A DNA stretch of 64,000 nucleotides, taken from Clostridia bacterium (GTDB lineage: Bacteria; Bacillota; Clostridia; Oscillospirales; Acutalibacteraceae). The position numbers and the translations under genes are program-made. Of this stretch, positions 58,247 to 64,000 are shown in pieces. Numbering within the stretch: the stretch's first letter is position 1; each line of letters starts with the position of its first letter. Where the stretch lies: positions 62,001-126,000 of the forward strand of contig JAFQHU010000018.1 of assembly GCA_017397845.1 (NCBI GenBank). The letters run 5' to 3'. Under the pieces are notes generated by a model. That model did no database searches. It worked only from the letters and a program-made list of their open reading frames with translations, and had not been told where the DNA came from.

Positions 58247-58996
58247 TTATTCTTTGGTAAGAATTACGGGACCGTCTTTCGTGATAGCCACCGTATGTTC
58301 AAAATGGGCGGACAGCTTTGAGTCAAGGGTTTTCACAGTCCAACCGTCGGGAAGGACTTTGACTCTTACAGTTCCCTGGTTAATCATCGGCTCAATAGCG
58401 ATTGTCATGCCCGGTAACAGGCGTACGCCTCGGCCGGCTGTGCCGTAATTCGGCACACTGGGATCTTCATGTAATGCCTTGCCGATACCGTGCCCCGTGT
58501 ATTCACGGACCACACCGTATCCCCGTTCCTCGCAATAAGCCTGAACGGCGTGGCATATATCGCCGAGTCTGCCGCCGGGTACAGCGAATTTAATCGCCTC
58601 ATAGAGACTTTCTCTCGTCGTATCCATCAGCCGCTTTGCCTCGTCACTGATGTTTCCGCAGGCAAAAGTAGCAGCATTGTCGCCGTTATAGCCGTTTTTC
58701 TTCGCACCCAAGTCTATGGAAACTATGTCTCCGTCCTTTAGGATGCGTTTTTCGTTTGGTATTCCATGAATGACCTCATCATTTATGGAAATGCACGCGG
58801 TAGCCGGAAAGCCGTAGAGATGCAGAAAGTTAGGTTCCGCACCCTGACTTAAGATGTAGTCGTAGGCTATTTTGTCAATCTCCTTGGTACTGATACCCGG
58901 TCTGACTGCCTCACCGGCCACTCTGAGTGCTCCTGCCGAAATTCTGCAAGCCTCTTTCATAAGAGCAAGCTCACGGCTGGTTTTGAGCACTATCAT
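58247..58996 (-). CDS. map: Methionine aminopeptidase, type I
   Basis: 249 residues. Map removes the initiator Met. The metal ligands are seen in SIDLGAKKNGYNGDNA (two Asp), GHGIGKALHEDP (His), and IEPMIN plus a final HFEHTVA-type Glu. It lacks an N-terminal zinc extension (type Ia). It starts 2 bases before the adk stop region and is co-transcribed with secY and adk. Confidence 0.96.
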   Translation of the reverse strand: MIVLKTSRELALMKEACRISAGALRVAGEAVRPGISTKEIDKIAYDYILSQGAEPNFLHLYGFPATACISINDEVIHGIPNEKRILKDGDIVSIDLGAKKNGYNGDNAATFACGNISDEAKRLMDTTRESLYEAIKFAVPGGRLGDICHAVQAYCEERGYGVVREYTGHGIGKALHEDPSVPNYGTAGRGVRLLPGMTIAIEPMINQGTVRVKVLPDGWTVKTLDSKLSAHFEHTVAITKDGPVILTKE

Positions 58997-58998
58997 GC

Positions 58999-59631
58999 TT
59001 ATTCCTCCAAAGCTTTGAGAACAAGTGCGGAAGTGTCAGCCACTTCTTCCTGTCCTTCAACTATGAAAAGTTTGTTTTTCTTTCCATAGAAATCCTTCAG
59101 CGGTTCAGTCTGACTGTGATATACATCAAGTCTTTCCTTAACCGTATCGGGGTGGTCGTCTTTTCTCAAAACAAGTTCTTCACCGCAGGCATCGCAAATG
59201 TTTTCCTTGGCGGGCTGTTTGTAAATGAGGTGATATGAGTTACCGCATTTGGGACAAACACGTCTGCCGGACATTCTTGCGACAATCTTTTCGTCGGGCA
59301 CTTCAATATCGATAACCTTATCGATTTCGATACCCATTTCGTCAAGAGCCTCTGCCTGAGGAATTGTTCTGGGGAAGCCGTCAAGGATAAAACCGTTTTT
59401 GCAGTCATCCTCGCTCAGGCGTTCCTTGATGATGCCGATTACAACATCATCGGGAACAAGCTGACCATTATCTATGAATTCCTTGGCTTTAAGTCCCATT
59501 TCAGTACCTGCTTTGAGAGCGGCACGGATAATGTTACCTGTTGAGATTGTGGGAATGGAAAGCTTACCGCAGATGAATTCTGCCTGTGTTCCCTTTCCTG
59601 CACCCGGAGCACCTAAAAGAATTAACTTCAT
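58999..59631 (-). CDS. adk: Adenylate kinase
   Basis: 210 residues. The P-loop GAPGAGKGTQ, DGFPRTIPQA and a LID domain with a four-Cys zinc site (CPKCGNSY and CDACG) are clear, as in Gram-positive enzymes. It makes ADP from AMP and ATP. It is encoded after secY as usual. Confidence 0.97.
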   Translation of the reverse strand: MKLILLGAPGAGKGTQAEFICGKLSIPTISTGNIIRAALKAGTEMGLKAKEFIDNGQLVPDDVVIGIIKERLSEDDCKNGFILDGFPRTIPQAEALDEMGIEIDKVIDIEVPDEKIVARMSGRRVCPKCGNSYHLIYKQPAKENICDACGEELVLRKDDHPDTVKERLDVYHSQTEPLKDFYGKKNKLFIVEGQEEVADTSALVLKALEE

Positions 59632-59653
59632 GATGTTATCTCTCCTTTATTAA

Positions 59654-60973
59654 TTAGTCAAGGAAGCCTTTGTAATGTCTCATCATCATCTGACTTTCGA
59701 GCTGCTTAACTGTTTCGAGAGCAACACCGACAACGATGATAAGTGATGTACCGCCAAGAGCGATAGTCATGGGAGAACCGATAAGATTTGTGAACAGAGT
59801 TACAACGTTCGGGAAAAGAGCAACTACTGAAAGGAGTAATGCACCGAGAAGAGTAATTCTGTTGAGAATCTTCTTGATGTAATCAGAAGTGGGCTTACCG
59901 GGACGGAGACCGGGGATCATACCGCTGTTCTTTCTGATATTGTTTGCCATTTCAACCGGATTGTACTGAATGCTTGCATAGAAGTAAGCAAAGAAGAGAA
60001 TCAGGAAGAAGTAAACAATTGAATAGAACCAATGGCTTGAGGAGAACATACCGAAGAATGTTTTCCATCCGTCTGTGATCTTATCGGGATCGAGGAACAT
60101 CTCCACTGTGGGAGGAAGTGAAAGAATTGATGAAGCGAAGATAACGGGAAGAACACCGGACATATTAACCTTCATGGGAATATGAGTGCTCTGACCGCCG
60201 TACATCTTACGGCCTACAACTCTTTTTGCATACTGTACGGGAATTCTTCTTTCAGCATTATCCATCCATACGATAAATGCAATCATGGCAAGAAGGCAGA
60301 TTACAACGATGGGAACGAGTGCATAATATGCGCCGCCCTTAAGAATATCGTAGTAAAGCATGGTGATGAGTGAAGGAATTCTGGATACGATACCTGCGAA
60401 GAGGATGATGGAAATACCGTTGCCGATACCCTTTTCGTTAACCTGTTCGCCGAGCCACATTACAAATGCAGAACCTGCTGTAAGGCAGAGGATAATAACC
60501 AATGCCTGAAGAACAGCGGAAATGCCTGTGAACTGAAGACCTTCGGCATCAGTTACGATGTAATCCTTTGCTCTGAGGTAAATGAAGTATGCTGTACTCT
60601 GTAAAAGAGCAAGTGCAATAGTCACATATCTTGTGATAGTTGCAATCTTCTTTCTGCCTTCCTCGCCTTCCTTTGAGAGTTTCTCAAGAGCGGGAATTGC
60701 AACTGAAAGAAGCTGAATGATAATTGAGCTGTTGATGTAGGGTGTGATTGACAGTGCAAAAATTGTACCGTATGTGAAAGCATCACCGGTCATCATGCTC
60801 AGATAGTTCATAAATGTTTCACCGTTAGGATCAACAATACCGCTGTCTGCGATGTTTGTGAAGGGAACCGGAATAGCGGCACCGATTCTGAAAATCAATA
60901 CTATAAGTGCTGTGAAAAGCATCTTCTTACGAAGCTCTGCTACCTTCCAAGCATTTATGAAAGTACTAATCAT
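59654..60973 (-). CDS. secY: Protein translocase subunit SecY
   Basis: 439 residues with ten membrane helices. The plug region follows the first helix, and RIPVQYAKR, AFVMWLGEQVNEKGIGNG and the NPVEMANNIRKNSGMIPGLRPG cytoplasmic loop are diagnostic. SecY is the channel of the Sec system. It follows rplO by one base. Confidence 0.97.
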   Translation of the reverse strand: MISTFINAWKVAELRKKMLFTALIVLIFRIGAAIPVPFTNIADSGIVDPNGETFMNYLSMMTGDAFTYGTIFALSITPYINSSIIIQLLSVAIPALEKLSKEGEEGRKKIATITRYVTIALALLQSTAYFIYLRAKDYIVTDAEGLQFTGISAVLQALVIILCLTAGSAFVMWLGEQVNEKGIGNGISIILFAGIVSRIPSLITMLYYDILKGGAYYALVPIVVICLLAMIAFIVWMDNAERRIPVQYAKRVVGRKMYGGQSTHIPMKVNMSGVLPVIFASSILSLPPTVEMFLDPDKITDGWKTFFGMFSSSHWFYSIVYFFLILFFAYFYASIQYNPVEMANNIRKNSGMIPGLRPGKPTSDYIKKILNRITLLGALLLSVVALFPNVVTLFTNLIGSPMTIALGGTSLIIVVGVALETVKQLESQMMMRHYKGFLD

Positions 60974-60974
60974 A

Positions 60975-61418
60975 TCAGATCACCTCGGTCTTTCCGCCCG
61001 CTGCCTCAATCTTCTGCTTTGCAGATTCGCTGAAAGCGTTAGCCTGAACTGTAAGTGCCTTTGAAAGGTCACCGTGACCAAGCACCTTAACACCGTCAAG
61101 CACCTTCTTAACAAGGCCCTTTTCGATGAGTGAGTCAATTGTTACTGTTTCACCGGCATTATAAGCCTTTTCAAGTGAAGCAAGATTTACAATTGCCATC
61201 TCTGTACCGAAGATGTTTACGAAACCTCTCTTAGGCACACGTCTCTGAAGGGGCATCTGACCGCCTTCAAAACCGGGGCGCATGCCTCTGCCGGCACGAG
61301 CCTTCTGACCTTTGTGACCTTTACCGGCGGTTTTACCCTGACCGGAAGCAGGACCACGGCCGATACGTTTACGTTCTTTGGTTGAACCTGCAGCAGGTGA
61401 AAGTTCATGTAATTTCAT
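60975..61418 (-). CDS. rplO: 50S ribosomal protein L15
   Basis: 147 residues. The glycine- and Arg-rich N-terminus ([20 protein letters not shown], then [18 protein letters not shown]) is diagnostic. It binds domain II of 23S rRNA and is co-translated with secY. Confidence 0.96.
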   Translation of the reverse strand: MKLHELSPAAGSTKERKRIGRGPASGQGKTAGKGHKGQKARAGRGMRPGFEGGQMPLQRRVPKRGFVNIFGTEMAIVNLASLEKAYNAGETVTIDSLIEKGLVKKVLDGVKVLGHGDLSKALTVQANAFSESAKQKIEAAGGKTEVI

Positions 61419-61436
61419 ATTAGCGCACCTCCTCTA

Positions 61437-61616
61437 TTAAGCTTCGGTGGTCTCGATAAGGTGAGCGATTTTCTTCACCTTACCCTGAGTCTGAGGATTG
61501 TTGGGCTGAACCGTTACATCCCCGATTTTCTTGAGGCCAAGAGACTTAACTGTCGCAATCTGATCCTTTTTGCAACCGATGAGGCTTCTTTTGAGAGTAA
61601 TCTTAATGTCTGCCAT
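61437..61616 (-). CDS. rpmD: 50S ribosomal protein L30
   Basis: A 59-residue protein read from the minus strand: [18 protein letters not shown], then [15 protein letters not shown] and a TTEA end. It lies between rpsE and rplO, its normal place. GGAGG precedes the ATG at 61616. Confidence 0.95.
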   Translation of the reverse strand: MADIKITLKRSLIGCKKDQIATVKSLGLKKIGDVTVQPNNPQTQGKVKKIAHLIETTEA

Positions 61617-61630
61617 TTTAAAAGTCCTCC

Positions 61631-62131
61631 TTAACCTAAGATTTCTTTTGCAGTCTTGCCGCGTACTTCAGCAACTTCTTCTACGTTGCGAAGCTTTGAA
61701 AGACCGTCGATGGTAGCTCTTACTACGTTACAGGGGTTGTTTGAACGAAGAGCCTTTGTACGAATATCCTTGATACCGACTGTTTCAACAACGGCACGAA
61801 CGGGGCCGCCTGCGATAACACCGGTACCGGGAGCAGCAGGCTTAAGAAGAACTACGCCTGCACCGAACTTACCGATAATCTCATGAGGGATTGTGGTACC
61901 CTTAAGAGAAACCTTGATAAGATTCTTCTTAGCATCGTCGATACCCTTACGGATAGCGTCAGGAACTTCACCCGATTTGCCAAGACCGAATCCGATGATG
62001 CCATTACCGTCACCAACAACTACGAGAGCTGCGAATTTGAAAATTCTACCACCCTTAACAGTTTTTGATACACGATTGATGGCTACAACACGTTCTGTAA
62101 GTTCATAAGCTGATGCATCAATTTTAGTCAT
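61631..62131 (-). CDS. rpsE: 30S ribosomal protein S5
   Basis: 166 residues with an N-terminal double-stranded RNA-binding domain ([25 protein letters not shown]) and a C-terminal domain containing [17 protein letters not shown]. It helps set decoding accuracy. It follows rplR by 18 bases. Confidence 0.96.
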   Translation of the reverse strand: MTKIDASAYELTERVVAINRVSKTVKGGRIFKFAALVVVGDGNGIIGFGLGKSGEVPDAIRKGIDDAKKNLIKVSLKGTTIPHEIIGKFGAGVVLLKPAAPGTGVIAGGPVRAVVETVGIKDIRTKALRSNNPCNVVRATIDGLSKLRNVEEVAEVRGKTAKEILG

Positions 62132-62149
62132 AATTAATTTCCTCCTTGC

Positions 62150-62509
62150 TTAGAACTTCAGGCCGCCGGCACGAGCGCCTTCTGCGAGCGCCTGTACACG
62201 ACCGTGATAGATGTAACCGCCTCTGTCGAATACGCATTCTTCAATGCCTTTTTCGATAGCGCGCTTTGCCAATGCTTCGCCCACTTTGTGAGCTGCTTCT
62301 TTGTTACCGCCGTACTCTGTAAATTCCTTCTCTACAGTTGATGCTGATGCAAGTGTAACACCGCTTACATCGTCGATTAACTGAGCGTAGATGTGGCTGA
62401 GTGAACGGTAAACATTAAGACGGGGACATGCAGCAGTACCGCTGATTTTAGCACGTACTCTCTTCTGTCTCTTCTGTCTTGCTTTATTACTGTCTTGTCT
62501 TCTGACCAT
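62150..62509 (-). CDS. rplR: 50S ribosomal protein L18
   Basis: 119 residues with a basic N-terminus ([20 protein letters not shown]), [14 protein letters not shown] and the end [18 protein letters not shown]. It binds 5S rRNA. Confidence 0.96.
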   Translation of the reverse strand: MVRRQDSNKARQKRQKRVRAKISGTAACPRLNVYRSLSHIYAQLIDDVSGVTLASASTVEKEFTEYGGNKEAAHKVGEALAKRAIEKGIEECVFDRGGYIYHGRVQALAEGARAGGLKF

Positions 62510-62533
62510 TGAAATGTCACTCCTTTACCAATC

Positions 62534-63076
62534 TTATTTACCCTTACCGGCTTTACCTTCTTTGCGGCGGATGTATTCGTCAACATACTTGATACCCTTG
62601 CCCTTGTAAGGTTCGGGAAGTCTCTTTTCACGAATTTCTGCTGCGAACTGACCAACGGCTGCTTTGTCAGCACCTGTAACAATTACCTTGTTGGGAGCGG
62701 GAACTTCTACTGTAACGCCTTCGGGCTCAGTCATGATAACATCATGTGAGTAACCGATTTTCATTACGAGATCTTTGCCCTTCTTCTCAGCACGGTAACC
62801 GATACCGTTGATTTCGAGTTCCTTTTTGTAACCGTTTGCTACACCCTCTACCATATTAGCGATAAGTGTACGGGTAAGACCATGAAGTGATCTGTTTTCT
62901 TTGTTGTCATTGGGACGGGTAACAGTGATTACGTTACCTTCCATAGCGATTGACATGTTGCTGTGCATAGTTTTGGTAAGTGTGCCCTTGGGGCCCTTAG
63001 CTGTAACTGTGCTGCCGTCAACTTTTACTTCTACTCCTGCGGGAACCGTGATGGGAGCTCTACCTATTCTTGACAT
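62534..63076 (-). CDS. rplF: 50S ribosomal protein L6
   Basis: 180 residues, a double-repeat protein: [16 protein letters not shown] at the start and the end block [20 protein letters not shown]. It lies near the GTPase centre and follows rpsH. Confidence 0.96.
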   Translation of the reverse strand: MSRIGRAPITVPAGVEVKVDGSTVTAKGPKGTLTKTMHSNMSIAMEGNVITVTRPNDNKENRSLHGLTRTLIANMVEGVANGYKKELEINGIGYRAEKKGKDLVMKIGYSHDVIMTEPEGVTVEVPAPNKVIVTGADKAAVGQFAAEIREKRLPEPYKGKGIKYVDEYIRRKEGKAGKGK

Positions 63077-63088
63077 ATCAGCACCTCC

Positions 63089-63487
63089 TTACCAAACGAA
63101 TGCAAGAACTTCGCCGCCTACATTGGCTTTACGAGCGTCCTTGTCTGTCATAACACCCTTAGGTGTGGAAAGGATAGCGATACCGAGACCCTTCATAACC
63201 TTAGGCATGTCTTCGCAGTTTGTGTAAATTCTCAAGCCGGGTTTAGATACTCTTCTGAGACCTGTGATAACCTGTGACTTGTTGGGACCGTACTTTAACT
63301 GTACTTCCATAATACCCTGCTTACCGTCTTCTTCAACGGTGAAGCCTTTGATATAACCTTCATCAACAAGAATCTGAGCAATTGCCTTCTTCATGTTGGA
63401 TGCAGGAATTTTTACTGAATCGTGTTTAGCTGAGTTAGCATTACGAATTCTTGTAAGCATATCAGCGATAGCGTCTGTTACTTGCAT
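63089..63487 (-). CDS. rpsH: 30S ribosomal protein S8
   Basis: 132 residues: [20 protein letters not shown] at the start and [20 protein letters not shown] near the end. It is a central assembly protein and in E. coli the translational repressor of the spc operon; whether it does this here is not visible. Confidence 0.96.
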   Translation of the reverse strand: MQVTDAIADMLTRIRNANSAKHDSVKIPASNMKKAIAQILVDEGYIKGFTVEEDGKQGIMEVQLKYGPNKSQVITGLRRVSKPGLRIYTNCEDMPKVMKGLGIAILSTPKGVMTDKDARKANVGGEVLAFVW

Positions 63488-63519
63488 TATTCCTTTACCT
63501 CCTTAAAATTTGCAATTGC

Positions 63520-63705
63520 TTACCAGCTTGCTTTCTTAACGCCGGGGATCTGACCTGCGTGTGCTAATTCTCTGAAGCAGATACGGCATACACCGTATTT
63601 GCGGAGATAAGCGTGAGGTCTGCCGCAGATTTTGCATCTGTTGTATGCTCTTGTAGAGTACTTTGCTTTTCTCTGCTGTTTAACTTTCATAGAAGTCTTT
63701 GCCAT
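63520..63705 (-). CDS. rpsN: 30S ribosomal protein S14, zinc type
   Basis: 61 residues. Two CxxC pairs (RCKICGRPH and VCRICFREL) mark the short zinc-binding S14 of Gram-positive bacteria. It sits between rplE and rpsH. Confidence 0.96.
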   Translation of the reverse strand: MAKTSMKVKQQRKAKYSTRAYNRCKICGRPHAYLRKYGVCRICFRELAHAGQIPGVKKASW

Positions 63706-63723
63706 TTTAACTTACCTCCTTAA

Positions 63724-64000
63724 TTATTTCTCGAAGGGAGCGCCCATAAGTGTGAGGAGCTCTCTTGCTTCTTCGTCGTTTGTGGCTGTGGTTACGAAGC
63801 AGATGTCCATACCACGAACCTTGTCGATCTTATCGTAGTCGATTTCAGGGAAAATAAGCTGTTCCTTGATACCTACTGAGTAGTTACCTCTGCCGTCGAA
63901 GGCGTTGGGGTTGATACCTCTGAAGTCACGAACTCTGGGGAGAGCGAGATTGAAAAATCTGTCGATGAATTCATACATCTTTTCGCCTCTGAGTGTAACC
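63724..64000 (-). CDS. rplE: 50S ribosomal protein L5, C-terminal part
   Basis: The last 92 codons of L5; the start lies beyond the right edge. [32 protein letters not shown] and [17 protein letters not shown] are the family's C-terminal blocks. L5 binds 5S rRNA and the P-site tRNA. The rest of the spc operon (rplX, rplN and others) should continue to the right. Confidence 0.95.
   Translation of the reverse strand, partial: VTLRGEKMYEFIDRFFNLALPRVRDFRGINPNAFDGRGNYSVGIKEQLIFPEIDYDKIDKVRGMDICFVTTATNDEEARELLTLMGAPFEK

Overview
The window looks like a chromosomal segment of a low-to-moderate GC Gram-positive anaerobe, most likely a gut or rumen Clostridia member close to Oscillospiraceae/Ruminococcaceae. 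The signs are: a short-form HisG with HisZ and a YerC-type regulator; the SRP RNA-dnaX-ybaB-recR order; an spc/alpha ribosomal operon carrying a KOW-domain gene between map and infA; a zinc-type S14; many secreted proteins with Gram-positive signal peptides, including a BspA-like leucine-rich repeat protein with C-terminal Cys-x-x-Cys modules; and a dlt-like operon. No phage, transposase, CRISPR array, rRNA or tRNA gene was recognised. No taxonomic search was possible.

Layout. 1-2.2 kb (minus): yerC-hisZ-hisG-hisD operon with a strong promoter and a candidate operator, preceded by a putative small RNA. 2.5-6.1 kb: a secreted alpha/beta hydrolase and a divergent surface protein. 6.3-8.7 kb: serC-serA. 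8.7-12.3 kb: a large BspA-like surface protein and a divergent XRE regulator sharing paired operators. 12.3-14.6 kb: uracil permease and an MgtC-family protein. 14.7-17.8 kb: zapA, a U32 protein, dCMP deaminase. 17.8-19.3 kb: a radical SAM protein. 19.4-23.9 kb: SRP RNA, dnaX, ybaB, recR, a cytidine/blasticidin deaminase-like gene bracketed by inverted repeats, smpB, ssrA. 23.9-29.4 kb: a five-gene dlt-like operon (adenylation enzyme, GNAT, carrier protein, MBOAT, SGNH-like). 29.5-32.9 kb: a six-hairpin glycosidase-like protein, a ketopantoate reductase-like protein, a lipase-like hydrolase. 33.3-37.1 kb: an operon of an old-yellow-enzyme reductase with both parts of aconitase X. 37.3-50.7 kb: an exonuclease, a transglutaminase-like protein, two more secreted hydrolases paralogous to the one at 2.5 kb, an NhaC-type antiporter with an exported N-terminal domain, acetate kinase, a beta-helix surface protein and a two-component system. 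50.8-53.5 kb: MerR/CPBP pair and two small unknowns. 53.7-64.0 kb (minus): rplM-rpsI and most of the spc/alpha operon from rplE to rplQ.

How the genes work together. Much of the accessory content faces the cell envelope. The dlt-like operon should activate an amino acid or similar acid, load it on a carrier protein and transfer it across the membrane to an exported acceptor. It carries an unexpected GNAT enzyme and a Ser where DltA has its D-Ala-selecting Cys, so the transferred group may not be D-alanine. The aconitase X/ene-reductase operon could dehydrate a hydroxy acid and then reduce the resulting double bond. Very similar sequences (TTTAACGTGYTA-like) lie in the his and ser promoters, suggesting joint control of the two amino acid pathways by the YerC-type repressor; a partial copy lies in a candidate small-RNA promoter. 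All -35/-10 calls were read by eye; none has experimental support.
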